A stretch of DNA of 64,000 bases from Palsa-883 sp963826975 (GCA_963826975.1 CAWGZJ010000003.1:744001-808000), one strand, 5' to 3'; counted from the stretch's first letter, positions 17,433-28,460 are shown. A program made the numbers and translations. Notes: a model not told the origin generated them from the letters alone.

Positions 17433-17576
17433 TTATTGCGGCTTCGCGCTGTCCTTGGAAGGTGGTGCTTTGCCCTGTGGCTGCGGGCGGAGAAACGTCG
17501 GACCGGCCAGGGTTGGCTTCTTGTCTGCCTTGGGCTTCTTGGCTTCGCGATTTCTGCTGCTGCGACCTTTGGCCAA
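17433..17576 (-). CDS. very small basic protein, TTG start
   Basis: A 47-residue protein beginning MAKGRSSRNREAKKPKADKK and ending in a Pro/Lys-rich tail (QGKAPPSKDSAKPQ). GGGAG lies about eight bases before the TTG. Similar short Lys/Arg/Pro-rich proteins are common in alphaproteobacteria and have no known function; the composition suggests nucleic-acid or ribosome contact. It lies upstream of the stress-protein region. Confidence 0.6.
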   Translation of the reverse strand: MAKGRSSRNREAKKPKADKKPTLAGPTFLRPQPQGKAPPSKDSAKPQ

Positions 17577-18078
17577 CGCCGTTCTCCCGGTTGTTTATGC
17601 GCCAGTCGTTTGAGTGATCATCCGTTCGAATGTTCACCCGACCGCGCACGAACGCTTTTCAGCATTTTTCGTCATTACTATACCGCCATGCGTCCCTGAC
17701 GGTGACGATGCCCTGGGCTGCACCGGCACGACGAGGCGCCCGTTACTGGGACGTCCGCAACAGGTCCGATGGAACCCGAATGCAGCCCGCCGATGGCACA
17801 TGGTCACGCGTCCGCGGACGCGCAAGGCGGTGTCGTACAATGTCCAGACTATATCGGCCGCACGCGTCAGGCCGATGATGGCGTGGCGTTTGTGCGGGGA
17901 GGCCCGGGAAACGAGCCACCGTGTTGGACGACGCGAAAAAGTGACGCTCGCCTCAGGGTCCTTGCGGACCCCGTGGCAAGCGTTGTGCATCGCGTCAGGC
18001 AGTTAAGAGGGATTGGAGTGCGTTCATCGTAATCCGAATCGCTGCGCAACCCTCACCCGCGTCGCAAGTGCTCCGCGA
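17577..18078. other. intergenic region without recognisable gene
   Basis: About 500 nt. Open frames exist on both strands but none has a ribosome-binding site, a family pattern or normal composition. The stretch 17,630-17,700 is less GC-rich than its surroundings (CTTTTCAGCATTTTTCGTC) and may hold a promoter for the small gene to its left. Confidence 0.5.
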
Positions 18079-18103
18079 CCTCTCCCGCGAAGAGCGGGAG
18101 AGG
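18079..18103. repeat. hairpin repeat downstream of groEL
   Basis: CCTCTCCCGC at 18079-18088, loop GAAGA, then GCGGGAGAGG at 18094-18103: a perfect 10-bp stem. It lies 30 nt past the groEL stop and may end the groESL transcript, though no T-run follows. It is related to the inverted repeat near 8,000. Confidence 0.7.
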
Positions 18104-18132
18104 TGCACGTAGTATCGGGCAAGCTCGGAGGA

Positions 18133-19791
<1,659 letters not shown>

Positions 19792-19829
19792 TTGCTAAAT
19801 CCTTTCTGGATTCAAGGAATTGGATGAGA

Positions 19830-20153
19830 TCAGGCGGCTTTCTTCTTGGCTGCCGTGGCAGGGGTGCCCTCGACGATGCCCATGATGTCCGACTCTTTCA
19901 TGATCAACAGTTCCTCGCCGTCGATCTTGACCTCGGTGCCTGACCACTTGCCGAACAGGATGCGGTCGCCGGCCTTTACCTCGAGCGGAACGATCTGGCC
20001 GGCTTCGTTGCGGGCACCCGGGCCGGCGGCGACGATCTCGCCCTCCATCGGCTTTTCCTGCGCAGTATCGGGGATGATGATGCCGCCCGCGGATTTCTGT
20101 TCGGCGTCGAGACGACGGATCACCACCCGATCATGCAGGGGACGAAACTTCAT
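19830..20153 (-). CDS. groES: co-chaperonin GroES
   Basis: A 107-residue co-chaperonin lid, MKFRPLHDRVVIRRLDAEQK, with the mobile loop SAGGIIIPDTAQEKP and ending in a Lys/Ala tail (ATAAKKKAA). That tail is a few residues longer than in most GroES. The start at 20153 gives the family N-terminus. A CIRCE operator lies about 95 nt upstream. It is the first gene of the groESL operon. Confidence 0.97.
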   Translation of the reverse strand: MKFRPLHDRVVIRRLDAEQKSAGGIIIPDTAQEKPMEGEIVAAGPGARNEAGQIVPLEVKAGDRILFGKWSGTEVKIDGEELLIMKESDIMGIVEGTPATAAKKKAA

Positions 20154-20246
20154 TGGATTTTGCTCCTGGATATTGGCCCCGTCTGGCAATTGGCGACCGG
20201 GGTGCGACGCCGCCTTACGGCACGGCACGTCTTCGATGGCGGGGTG

Positions 20247-20273
20247 TTAGCACTCTCTGGCGTAGAGTGCCAG
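20247..20273 (-). promoter_or_regulatory. CIRCE operator (HrcA site) of groESL
   Basis: TTAGCACTC, nine bases, GAGTGCCAG: the CIRCE inverted repeat with one perfect arm and two changes at the end of the other. It lies upstream of groES in the right place for HrcA repression, so heat-shock control is expected. The hrcA gene is not in the window. Confidence 0.9.
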
Positions 20274-20457
20274 CGGCAAGTTTCCGATTATCCCGATGCG
20301 TGATGCCGGCGGCCGAAAGTATCGATGTACGCTTCCCCGTCATGGCTCGCCCGGGGCGCTTGCTGCGCGAAGGCAAGTCGTCGATGGCCGGCCTTCCCCG
20401 GCCATGACGTGGGGGCGACGGCGGGTGCCGCCCCGAATACCGCGCGGGAACGCCGCG

Positions 20458-20676
20458 TCAGGTCCGCTTGCGCTGGATCGACTTGATGTCGCTGCGTGGC
20501 CGTCCGGACGCCGACGCGATCTCGCGATCTTGCGCCTCGATCACCGCCGTGGCGGCAACGGCCTCGCCCTCGAAGCCCTCGAGCGCGGAACTCAGAACCT
20601 TTCGGTTGGAACTGCGGCTGCCGTCGACATAGATAACATCGAACAGGACGAAGCTGCTCAAGGAGCGACGTTTCAT
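20458..20676 (-). CDS. small conserved hypothetical protein
   Basis: A 72-residue protein, MKRRSLSSFVLFDVIYVDGS, with FVLFDVxYxDGSRSSNRKV, then AVIEAQDREIASASGRPRSDI near the end. The pattern recalls small alphaproteobacterial proteins that lie near cold-shock genes, but no function is known. It stands on the same strand as several other small genes on both sides, between groESL and cspA. Confidence 0.7.
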   Translation of the reverse strand: MKRRSLSSFVLFDVIYVDGSRSSNRKVLSSALEGFEGEAVAATAVIEAQDREIASASGRPRSDIKSIQRKRT

Positions 20677-20724
20677 GGCATGGAGTCCTGTCTCGTGCAG
20701 GCCCGCATGACATGACGCACAGCG

Positions 20725-20895
20725 TCATGCCTTCTGCGGCGCATCAAATTCGGGTGGCGCCGACGGCGCGGCGTCTTCCTCGGCCTTGCGCCGGGCGACC
20801 GCGTCCTCGCGCTCGCGCAGCTTGGCATCCTTCTTCGCCTGCTTGAGGCGATTCCGCTCGGCACGCTGCTGATTGTAGTTCGGCTTGAACACCAT
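20725..20895 (-). CDS. very small Lys/Arg/Glu-rich protein
   Basis: A 56-residue protein: MVFKPNYNQQRAERNRLKQA, then a charged helix (KKDAKLREREDAVARRKAEE) and a Pro-rich end (APSAPPEFDAPQKA). AGGAG lies seven bases before the ATG. Short proteins of this pattern are widespread in alphaproteobacteria and are unnamed. It is probably one long helix. Confidence 0.7.
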   Translation of the reverse strand: MVFKPNYNQQRAERNRLKQAKKDAKLREREDAVARRKAEEDAAPSAPPEFDAPQKA

Positions 20896-20989
20896 CGTCC
20901 GCTCCTGTGTGCCTCAGGATGATGTGCCGGCAGGATGACATGCCGACCCGGGGCCACCCCTGGCCCCCACCGGCGCCAATTAGCCGACG

Positions 20990-21199
20990 CTAGCCCAGGA
21001 TGCCATCCCGGGCAGCGAGATTGCTCTCCGACACGATGCGCTCGTGCCCGTCCGCCGCGTGCTTGACGCGATACTGCGGGTCCCTGGTCTCGCTGGGCTG
21101 AAGCCGCTGGATGCGGTATTTCCCGCGCGGAACGTTGGCATCGCCCGGACCTGGCAGGAAATCGACCATCTGGCCGACCGCGAACTTGTGGGAGCTCAT
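20990..21199 (-). CDS. small conserved hypothetical protein
   Basis: A 69-residue protein, MSSHKFAVGQMVDFLPGPGD. GKYRIQRLQPSETRDPQYRV and HERIVSESNL follow, a small beta-barrel-like pattern common to alphaproteobacterial proteins of unknown role. The ATG at 21199 is chosen because GAGGACATA precedes it and it begins the conserved part; an upstream in-frame ATG at 21238 is less likely. It lies 51 nt downstream of the CspA-type gene on the same strand, so it may share its control. Confidence 0.7.
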   Translation of the reverse strand: MSSHKFAVGQMVDFLPGPGDANVPRGKYRIQRLQPSETRDPQYRVKHAADGHERIVSESNLAARDGILG

Positions 21200-21250
21200 T
21201 ATGTCCTCGGTCTCGGCCGATGCTGCCGTCGGCAGCATCGGCAGCGAAAC

Positions 21251-21457
21251 TCAGACAGCCTTCAGATTCGTGGCTGAGGTCTTGCCCTGCTGGCCGCGCT
21301 CCAGGTCGAAACTCAACTTCTGGCCCTCGTTCAGCGAACCGAGACCGGCGCGCTCCACCGCCGAAATGTGGACGAACACGTCCTTTGAGCCGTCATCCGG
21401 CTGGATGAAGCCGAAGCCCTTTTGGGCGTTGAACCATTTTACCGTGCCTTGCGACAT
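21251..21457 (-). CDS. cspA: CspA-type cold-shock protein
   Basis: A 68-residue single cold-shock domain: MSQGTVKWFNAQKGFGFIQP with RNP1 (KGFGFI) and RNP2 (DVFVHISAV) intact, ending in a KTSATNLKAV strand. It binds single-stranded RNA and DNA as a chaperone. It is full length for the family. Two small genes of unknown role follow on the same strand. Confidence 0.96.
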   Translation of the reverse strand: MSQGTVKWFNAQKGFGFIQPDDGSKDVFVHISAVERAGLGSLNEGQKLSFDLERGQQGKTSATNLKAV

Positions 21458-21648
21458 CGTAACTCACCATGCAACCCGGCGGCCCACACCTTGTAGGCCG
21501 GAATACTTTTCATTTTTGGGAGCACCGGATGCGACAGTGTCGCAAAAGAAGGCACCAAAGCCCAGGCCGAAAAGCGCCGTGCCGGACAGATAGGGTGTCG
21601 GCGGCCACATTGCCAGCGAAAATTCAGTGCCCCTGGCCTGCGCGTGGG

Positions 21649-22230
21649 TTACTCCACGACGTCTTCCCCGGGTTCGAACGATGCGGACCGGGAAACCACG
21701 GCCGCGGATGGCGGCCCCAGACCCCCCGTGGACGCATCCCGCGCGGACCTGCGCACCGAGGCCTTAAGGTCGCCCAGCACCTGCCACAGCAACCCCACCT
21801 CCTTGCGATCCAGCCCCGCCATCGCCCGCTCGATCCAGCGCGCATGCGCCGGGGCCATGCGGGCAAACAGCGCGCGGCCGGCCTCCGTCATGCAGATCAG
21901 CGTGCTGCGCCGGTCGCCCGGATGGCGGCGGCGGACCACCAGCCCATCCTTCTCCATCGCGTTGATCAGCCCGGTGACGTTGCCGCTGGTCACCATCAGG
22001 CGTACCGACAGCTCACCCATCGTCAAGTCGGTTCCCGCGGCATCCAGCGCAGCCAGCACGTCGAACCGCGGCAGCGTGGTGGCGAACTGCGCATGCAGCC
22101 GCACACGGACCATGCCCTCTATCATGCTGACGCAGGTCAGCAGGCGCAGCCAGACCCTCAGCGGCAGGCGTGCTCCGTCACCCACGGCTGCCTCGCGGTC
22201 TGGTCTGAGCCCGGCGTCATTCGCAGGCAT
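21649..22230 (-). CDS. MarR-family transcription regulator
   Basis: A 193-residue winged-helix repressor candidate. The DNA-binding part is LTMGELSVRLMVTSGNVTGL (recognition helix) followed by the wing VVRRRHPGDRRSTLICMTEAG. Dimerisation helices flank it. A Ser/Pro-rich tail of about 30 residues is extra. Its start overlaps the end of livF by 14 nt, so it belongs to the transporter operon and may respond to the imported compound or its CoA ester, as MarR proteins of aromatic-acid pathways do. That role is inferred from context. Confidence 0.85.
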   Translation of the reverse strand: MPANDAGLRPDREAAVGDGARLPLRVWLRLLTCVSMIEGMVRVRLHAQFATTLPRFDVLAALDAAGTDLTMGELSVRLMVTSGNVTGLINAMEKDGLVVRRRHPGDRRSTLICMTEAGRALFARMAPAHARWIERAMAGLDRKEVGLLWQVLGDLKASVRRSARDASTGGLGPPSAAVVSRSASFEPGEDVVE

Positions 22231-22954
22231 GGCGACGCCTTTGGCCCAGATAGGTCTCCAGAATGCGCGGATCGCGTGCCAGCGCCTCGCTTGGCCCTTC
22301 GGCGGCGACCTCGCCCATTTCCAGCACGTAGCCGTAGTCGGAGACCTGCAGCGCGGCGCGGACGTTCTGCTCCACCAGCAGAATCGACAGGCCGCGCCGG
22401 CGCAGGTCGACCAGCACCCGGAAGATCTCGCGCACGATCAGCGGCGCCAGCCCAAGGCTTGGTTCGTCCAGCAGCAGCAGCCGAGGCCCACCCATCAGCG
22501 CCCGCCCGAGCGCCAGCATCTGCCGCTCGCCGCCCGAGAGAGTGCCGGCAAGCTGGCGACGCCGCGATTCCAGGTGCGGGAAGATCGCGAACACTTCGCC
22601 CATCGCCGGACGCGCGTCACGCTCGCCGGCGCGCCGGCGCGGATAGAAGCCGAGCAGCAGGTTGTCCTCGACGCTCATGTCGGCGAATAGCGCACGCCGC
22701 TCGGGCACCAGCACTGCGCCCGCCATCACCAGCGCCTCGGTCGCGCCGGCGGGTGCGCCCAGATAACGCACCGCGCCGCCGCGGCGCGGCAGCAGGCCCA
22801 TCACCGCACCCATCAGCGTGGTCTTGCCCGCGCCGTTCGGTCCGACGATGGCGACCATGCTGCCTTCCGGCACCGACAGGCTGACCCCGTGCAACACCTC
22901 CACATGGCCGTAGCCGGCACGCAGATTGTCGAGTTCCAGCAACGGAACGGTCAT
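22217..22954 (-). CDS. livF: ABC transporter ATP-binding protein, LivF type
   Basis: A 245-residue ATPase with Walker A (GPNGAGKTTLM), signature LSGGERQMLALGRAL, Walker B (LLLLDEPSLGLAP) and the switch His replaced by Gln in LLVEQNV, as is usual in LivF. It powers uptake of a hydrophobic amino acid or acid with the permeases and binding protein of the same operon. The ATG overlaps the stop of the upstream livMG fusion (ATGA). Confidence 0.9.
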   Translation of the reverse strand: MTVPLLELDNLRAGYGHVEVLHGVSLSVPEGSMVAIVGPNGAGKTTLMGAVMGLLPRRGGAVRYLGAPAGATEALVMAGAVLVPERRALFADMSVEDNLLLGFYPRRRAGERDARPAMGEVFAIFPHLESRRRQLAGTLSGGERQMLALGRALMGGPRLLLLDEPSLGLAPLIVREIFRVLVDLRRRGLSILLVEQNVRAALQVSDYGYVLEMGEVAAEGPSEALARDPRILETYLGQRRRHACE

Positions 22955-24774
22955 GCCAGGCCGCCGAGATAGGCTTCCAGCACCGCCGGATCGGACTGCG
23001 TTTGCTCGGGCGAGCCCTCGGCAATCTTCTGGCCGAAATCCATCACCACGACGCGGTCGGCGAGCTGCATGACGAAATCCATGTCGTGCTCGACCAGCAG
23101 CACTCCCATGCCCTCGGCGCGCAACTGGCCGAGCAAGGCCGCCAGGCGCTGCTTCTCCACCAGGCGCAACCCGGCGCACGGCTCGTCCAGCAGCAGCAGG
23201 CGCGGGCGCAGGCATAGCGCGCGGGCGATCTCCACCACGCGCTGCTGACCCAGCGGCAGATCGCCGGCCGGCATGTCCAGCGCCCCGTCCAGGCCCACCC
23301 GTTGGGCTTGCGCGCGCGCCTCGGCCAGCAGCCGTGTCTCTTCCGCGCGGTCCAGGCGCAACATCGCGCGCAGCACGCCGGCGCGGCCCGACAGGTGCGC
23401 ACCAAGCGCGATGTTCTCGACCACGCTTCGGTTGGGTAGTAGTTTGACGTGCTGGAATGTGCGCGCCAGGCCCAGCGCGGCGACGCGCCTGGGCGGCAGA
23501 TGCGTGGCCTCCGCGCCGAAAAGCCGCACGCGTCCGGAGGTGGGCGGGATCACGCCACTGACCACGTTGAACAGCGTCGTCTTACCCGCACCGTTCGGGC
23601 CGATCAGCCCGACGATCTCGCCTGCATGCACGGCGAAACTGACGTCCTGATTCGCCGCCAAGCCGCCGAACTGCCGTGAGATCGCCTGCAGTGAGAGAAA
23701 TTCCGATCCGGGAACGGCCGTCGCGGCCGGCGCCGGGGCAGGTGAGGGTTCAGCAGGCACATCGATGGAAGGCACGTTGCCTGGTGGGCGCCGTATCATG
23801 CGTGCGGCCAACGGCAGCAGTCCTTGTGGCGCACGTTGCAGCAGCAGGATCACGACGATGGCGAACACCAGCAGTTCGAAGTCGCCGGCGCGTCCGGTGA
23901 TGCGGGGGATCCAGTCGTTGAACTGGTCGCGCAACACCACCACCAGCGCGGCACCCAGCGGTGCGCCCCACAGTGATTCGGCGCCGCCGATGATGACCAT
24001 GAACAGGTAGTCGATGCTGACACCCAGGCCGAACGGGGTCGGACTGATGAAGCGTTGGAAATGCGCGAAGAGGAATCCCGCGACACCGGCGTACAGCGCG
24101 GCGACGACGAAGACCGTGCGGCTCAGGCTTGCGGTGTCGATGCCGACGCTTTCGCCCATCAGGCGTGCGCCGTTCAAGGTGCGGATCGCCCGTCCGGTGC
24201 GGCTGTCGAGCAGATTGGCGGACATCGCTAACGTGATCGCAACGACTGCCCAGATCACGCCGAGGTTGACCCGCAGGCTTTCGGCGGACAACGGACCGAG
24301 GCGCAGCGGCGGGATGTCGCCGATACCGTTGAAGCCGTGCAGCAGCGGCAGCGTGCCGAACAGCGAGAAGAAGCTGATGCCCCATGCCACCGAAACAAGC
24401 GCCAGGAAGTGGCCGGACAGCCGCGCGGTGATCAGCCCGAGTAGCCATGCCGTCGTGCCGGTAAGACCAAGGCCGACGACAAGACCCACGATGGGCGCCG
24501 CGCCCGCCAGTTTGGTGAGCAGCGTGGTGGCGTAGGCGGCAAGGCCGACGAAGCTTGCTTGCCCGAACGAGGTCTGCCCGCTGACCCCGGTCAGCAGCAC
24601 CAGGCCGAGCGCGACCAGCGTTGCCAAACCGACATAGCCGAACAGCGTGACGTAGAACGCGGGCAGTATCGCCGGCACGAGCGCGACCGCCCCGATCGTT
24701 GCGCTGATGCCGAGCCAGCTTCTGCCGGTTTGCGTGCGCGCGCGGTGGGCGTTGCGGGCAGGCGCAGCCGTCAC
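22951..24774 (-). CDS. ABC transporter LivM-LivG fusion (permease plus ATPase)
   Basis: A 607-residue protein. Residues 1-330 are a LivM-type permease (VLLTGVSGQTSFGQASFVGLA and about nine membrane helices). After a Pro/Ala-rich linker (PAEPSPAPAPAATAVPG), residues about 355-607 are a LivG-type ATPase: GPNGAGKTTLFNVVSG, the variant signature LPLGQQRVVEIARAL, and LLLLDEPCAGL. This fusion is known in some LIV-type systems. It overlaps its neighbours by 4 nt on both sides, so the operon is tightly coupled. Confidence 0.92.
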   Translation of the reverse strand: MTAAPARNAHRARTQTGRSWLGISATIGAVALVPAILPAFYVTLFGYVGLATLVALGLVLLTGVSGQTSFGQASFVGLAAYATTLLTKLAGAAPIVGLVVGLGLTGTTAWLLGLITARLSGHFLALVSVAWGISFFSLFGTLPLLHGFNGIGDIPPLRLGPLSAESLRVNLGVIWAVVAITLAMSANLLDSRTGRAIRTLNGARLMGESVGIDTASLSRTVFVVAALYAGVAGFLFAHFQRFISPTPFGLGVSIDYLFMVIIGGAESLWGAPLGAALVVVLRDQFNDWIPRITGRAGDFELLVFAIVVILLLQRAPQGLLPLAARMIRRPPGNVPSIDVPAEPSPAPAPAATAVPGSEFLSLQAISRQFGGLAANQDVSFAVHAGEIVGLIGPNGAGKTTLFNVVSGVIPPTSGRVRLFGAEATHLPPRRVAALGLARTFQHVKLLPNRSVVENIALGAHLSGRAGVLRAMLRLDRAEETRLLAEARAQAQRVGLDGALDMPAGDLPLGQQRVVEIARALCLRPRLLLLDEPCAGLRLVEKQRLAALLGQLRAEGMGVLLVEHDMDFVMQLADRVVVMDFGQKIAEGSPEQTQSDPAVLEAYLGGLA

Positions 24775-25790
24775 GCGCGGTCCTCGGCCGACCCGGTGCG
24801 CAACGAGAGCCAGACCAGGACGGGGATCAGCAGGGTGAACACGATCACCTCGCGATAGGCGCTGGCCCAGAAGCTGCCGAGCAATTCCAGCACGCCCACC
24901 AGCAGCGCGCCGGCGGCGGCCATGGGGTACGATATCAATCCGCCCATGATCGCCGCGACGAAGCCCTTGAGACCGATGTCGAAGCCGGAATCATAGGATA
25001 GCGGCGTCACCGCGCCGATCAGCACGCCGGCCAGCGCGGCGATGAACGACGCCAGTCCGAACGCCAGCGCACCGGTTGCCGCGGCATCGATGCCCACCAG
25101 CCGTGCGCCCAGCCGGTCGGAGGCCGCGGCGCGCAGCACCTTGCCGTGCATGGTCGCGCCGAAGAACCAGCGCAGCCCCAGCACCAGCGCGGCGCAGCAC
25201 AGCAGCACCGCCAGCGACTGGCCGGACACGTTCAGCACGCCAATGTCGAAGCTGGCGTCGGTCAGCGCCGGCGCGCTGGCTTCCTCCGGCCCGAAGAACA
25301 CGAAGCCAAGGCCGATCAGCACGAAATGCAGCGCCATTGCCATGATCAGCAGGGCGAGCACCGGGGCGTCGGCCACCGGGCGGAACGCAAAGCGCCAGAT
25401 CAACGGGCCCATGGGCGTAACGATTGCGAGCGCCAGCAGGATCGAGATCGCGGGTATTTGGCGTGGCGCGAGCGACAGCGCGGTCAGCGTAACGAGCAGC
25501 GGATAGACGCCCCAGGCCAGCATGCCCCGCGCCGCTGCCCGCCAGCCGCCGAACAGCGACGTAACGAGCGCCACCGCCGAGACGCCGTCGAGCAGCCAGA
25601 CCGTGCCGGGCACCTGACCGGATTGCAGTGCGGCGGCCGTCAGCGCGCCGAACGCCAGCAGGTCGCCTTGCGGAACGAAAATCACCCGCGTGACGGAGAA
25701 CACGATCAGCAGCCCGATCGCCAGCAGCAGGTAGATCGCGCCGGTGGTGATGCCGTCTTGCAGCAGTGCCAGGAAGACGAACAGATCCAT
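24771..25790 (-). CDS. livH: ABC transporter permease, LivH type
   Basis: A 339-residue inner-membrane permease. The start MDLFVFLALLQDGITTGAIY is typical of LivH, as is LGARLVGIDAAATGALAFGL before the last helices. It pairs with the LivM half of the next protein. It is somewhat longer than the usual 290-300 residues because of extra loop sequence near residues 60-110. Its stop overlaps the start of the fusion gene. Confidence 0.9.
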   Translation of the reverse strand: MDLFVFLALLQDGITTGAIYLLLAIGLLIVFSVTRVIFVPQGDLLAFGALTAAALQSGQVPGTVWLLDGVSAVALVTSLFGGWRAAARGMLAWGVYPLLVTLTALSLAPRQIPAISILLALAIVTPMGPLIWRFAFRPVADAPVLALLIMAMALHFVLIGLGFVFFGPEEASAPALTDASFDIGVLNVSGQSLAVLLCCAALVLGLRWFFGATMHGKVLRAAASDRLGARLVGIDAAATGALAFGLASFIAALAGVLIGAVTPLSYDSGFDIGLKGFVAAIMGGLISYPMAAAGALLVGVLELLGSFWASAYREVIVFTLLIPVLVWLSLRTGSAEDRA

Positions 25791-25825
25791 GTGATGGGCT
25801 TATGGGCGCTTCATGCCGGCGACCA

Positions 25826-25853
25826 CGTCATGCCGGCGAAGGCCGGCATGACG
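25826..25853. repeat. REP-like hairpin between livH and the binding-protein gene
   Basis: CGTCATGCCGGC, loop GAAG, GCCGGCATGACG: a perfect 12-bp stem. Further partial copies of ATGCCGGCGA lie on both sides (25,811-25,870). It sits between the binding-protein gene and livH, where it could lower expression of the permeases relative to the binding protein. Confidence 0.8.
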
Positions 25854-25978
25854 CGGTCGCCGGCATGACGTGAGTTGCGGATCGCCGGCGATGACGGGGG
25901 GATGCATTCGCGTGCCATCAATCGGTTCGGTTGTTGCTGTTTCGATCGTTGCCGGTTCGGCTATCGTCGACCGGGCGT

Positions 25979-27118
25979 CTATTGGATGGCCCTCCAGGCG
26001 CCGTCCTTGACTTCCACCAGCACGGCAGCGCGCTCGTCCTGCCCGTTATGGTTCGTCGGCGACATGGTGTAGACGCCGCTGACGCCCACCACCTCGTGGG
26101 TCTTTTCCAGCGCGTCCCGCAACGCCACGCGGAATTGTTCCGTGCCCGGCTTGCCGGCTTTCAGGGCGGTGGGGATCGCGTTCTGCAGCAGCAGGAACGC
26201 ATCGTAGCTGTAGCCGGCAAACGCGTTGACGCTCTGTGGCCCGAACTTCTTCGTGTAGTCGGTCATGAACGGCGCGGCCACCGGCTTGACCACGTTGCCG
26301 TCCGGCAACTGGTCGTAAACCACCACCGGCGAGGTAACCGCGATCACGCCATCGACCGCCGCGCCGCCCAGTTTGATGAACGCGGGCGTGACCACGCCAT
26401 GGTTGCCATAGATGCCGCCCTTGAAGCCGCGATGGCGCAGCGCGACGACCGGCAGCGCCGCCGCCGCCGCCGAGTTGCCCATCATGATTGCCTGCGGATG
26501 CACACTGATCAGCTTCAACGCCTGTGCCTCGGCCGAGGTATCGGTCCGTGCGTAGCGTTCGTCGGCGAGGATCTTTATACCGTCGGTTTGCGCGGACAGC
26601 TTGGTCGCGGCCAGCACCTGGTCCCCCCAGCCATCGGAGAAACCGATATAGCCGACATCCTTCACGCCGTGCTGCTGCATGTGCTTGAACACGGCGGCCA
26701 CCATCAGTGACAGTGGCTGCGCGTCGTTGAATGTGTACGGCTGCTTGGTCGGATCGTACTCGTAAGGTGCCATGGCGAGCATAGGGACGTGCGCCTGGTT
26801 GGCGAGCGGTGCCACCGCCGCGTCCGAGGCCGTCAGCGACGGGCCGATGAAGGCATCCACGTGATCTTCCGAGATCATCTTCTGTGCGATGGTGAACGCG
26901 GTGCTGGCGTCCGTCGCATCGTCGCGGATGATGTATTCAACCTTCTGCCCGGCGATCTCGGCGGGGAAGAAGTCGAACGCACCTTTGTAGCCCACGCCCA
27001 TCGAGGCGGTCGCGCCGCTGATCGACAGGATGGCGCCGATCTTGATCTGCGCTTGAGCCATTGCCGATGCGCCAAGCAGTCCCAAGGCGATAACCGTCGC
27101 GAACAGACGCGCTTGCAT
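25979..27118 (-). CDS. periplasmic substrate-binding protein, LIV family
   Basis: A 379-residue protein with a signal peptide (MQARLFATVIALGLLGASAM, cleavage after AQA) and the Leu/Ile/Val-binding fold (IKIGAILSISGATASMGVGY). The start at 27118 has GGGGAGAG before it. Homologous systems carry branched-chain amino acids, amides or aromatic acids. The neighbouring CoA ligase, thiolase and dioxygenase suggest an aromatic or alicyclic acid here. It is the first gene of the transporter operon, divergent from the flavin monooxygenase. Confidence 0.9.
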   Translation of the reverse strand: MQARLFATVIALGLLGASAMAQAQIKIGAILSISGATASMGVGYKGAFDFFPAEIAGQKVEYIIRDDATDASTAFTIAQKMISEDHVDAFIGPSLTASDAAVAPLANQAHVPMLAMAPYEYDPTKQPYTFNDAQPLSLMVAAVFKHMQQHGVKDVGYIGFSDGWGDQVLAATKLSAQTDGIKILADERYARTDTSAEAQALKLISVHPQAIMMGNSAAAAALPVVALRHRGFKGGIYGNHGVVTPAFIKLGGAAVDGVIAVTSPVVVYDQLPDGNVVKPVAAPFMTDYTKKFGPQSVNAFAGYSYDAFLLLQNAIPTALKAGKPGTEQFRVALRDALEKTHEVVGVSGVYTMSPTNHNGQDERAAVLVEVKDGAWRAIQ

Positions 27119-27315
27119 CCCACTCTCCCCGTTGGAGGCCCACCAAGCAGTGCATTGTCCCGAGCGCGCCGTCCGCGCAGACGATGCGTATCCGTGACAT
27201 CGCCGTCTGGCATTGTCCTGTGGCATCGTCCCCGGGGCATCGTCCTCTGGTCAATATCTTATATCTCAACTAATTTGTCCCGAGCAAGGCCAAGAGCAAG
27301 TCCGGAGCATCGCCG

Positions 27316-28422
27316 ATGAGTGCACGTCCCCACCCGATGCCCCACCCGATGCATGGTCCCAACCGGCTGAAGCTTGGCGTCTTTTCTGCCAACGCCGATG
27401 GTGGGCTGACGCTGACCCGCGTGCCGGAGCGCTGGCAGGCGGAATGGCCCGACGTTGTGGCGGTCGCCCAGATGGCCGATCGCGCGGGGCTGGAATTCTT
27501 CCTGCCGATCGCCCGATGGAAGGGATTCGGCGGCGTGACGAATTCCCGCGAATGGTCGTTCGAGACGCTGACCGAGGCCGCCGCGCTGGCCGGCCTGACC
27601 GAGCGCATCGCGCTGTTCGCCACCGTGCATGTGCCGATGGTCCATCCGGTGTTCGCCGCCAAGGCACTGGCGACGATCGATCATGCGAGCCAGGGGCGCG
27701 CCGGATTGAACATCGTCTGTGGCTGGAACCCCGAGGAATTCGGCTGCTTCGGTCTGGAGATGATCGAGGACCGCTATGGCCAGGGGATCGAGTGGTTCGA
27801 GATCCTGAGCCGCATCTATACTGAGTCCGCACCATTCGACTTCAAGGGCCAGCACTACGATCTGCGCGGCGTCTCCGGCAAACCGCGTCCGGTGCAGACG
27901 CCGCGGCCGATCACGTTGAACGCTGGTTTTTCCCAGCCTGGGCGCGATTTTGCGGCGCGGGCGGCGGATTGTCTGTTCACCACCTTCATTGAGATCGACG
28001 CGGGCCGTGCTCAGATTGACGATATGCGTCAGCGGGCCCGCGCCGCGGGGCGGGAGGTGGGTGTGTATACTACCTGCCACGTGGTCTGCCGACCGTCGCA
28101 GGATGCCGCGGAGGCGTATTACGAGCATTACGCGGTAGAAATGGAAGACGCTGCGGGCGCCGACCACTACATGGGCAACAAGCAGAAGTTCTCGGGCTCG
28201 CACGATCCCGAGGCGTATCGGCTGCACCGCAAGCGGTTCGTTGGCGGCGCGGGTACCTATCCGCTAATCGGCACGCCCGTGCGCATCGCGGAGCAGCTTG
28301 CCGCGATCAGTGAGGTCGGGTTCGCGGGTGTGGCGCTGGCGTTTGTCAACTACAAGGATGAATTGCCGTATTTCATCGAGACGGTGTTGCCGTTGCTGCG
28401 CGAGGCGCGGCTGCGCGATTAG
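27316..28422 (+). CDS. LLM-class flavin-dependent oxidoreductase
   Basis: A 368-residue luciferase-like (bacterial luciferase/alkanesulfonate monooxygenase) TIM-barrel protein. LKLGVFSANADGGLTLTRVP forms the first strand, GLNIVCGWNPEEFGCFG is the FMN-binding segment, and GTPVRIAEQLAAISEVGFAG lies near the end. It would use reduced flavin and O2 to oxidise a substrate and needs a flavin reductase, which is not seen nearby. It is divergent from the binding-protein gene (about 200 nt), so both may answer to the MarR protein. Confidence 0.88.
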   Translation: MSARPHPMPHPMHGPNRLKLGVFSANADGGLTLTRVPERWQAEWPDVVAVAQMADRAGLEFFLPIARWKGFGGVTNSREWSFETLTEAAALAGLTERIALFATVHVPMVHPVFAAKALATIDHASQGRAGLNIVCGWNPEEFGCFGLEMIEDRYGQGIEWFEILSRIYTESAPFDFKGQHYDLRGVSGKPRPVQTPRPITLNAGFSQPGRDFAARAADCLFTTFIEIDAGRAQIDDMRQRARAAGREVGVYTTCHVVCRPSQDAAEAYYEHYAVEMEDAAGADHYMGNKQKFSGSHDPEAYRLHRKRFVGGAGTYPLIGTPVRIAEQLAAISEVGFAGVALAFVNYKDELPYFIETVLPLLREARLRD

Positions 28423-28460
28423 CGTTGGGACTCTAACGAATCGACACTGCTGAACGCGTC

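Noticed and set aside
17634..17990. 118-codon minus-strand frame in the gap left of groEL
   Set aside because: No ribosome-binding site, no family pattern and irregular composition.
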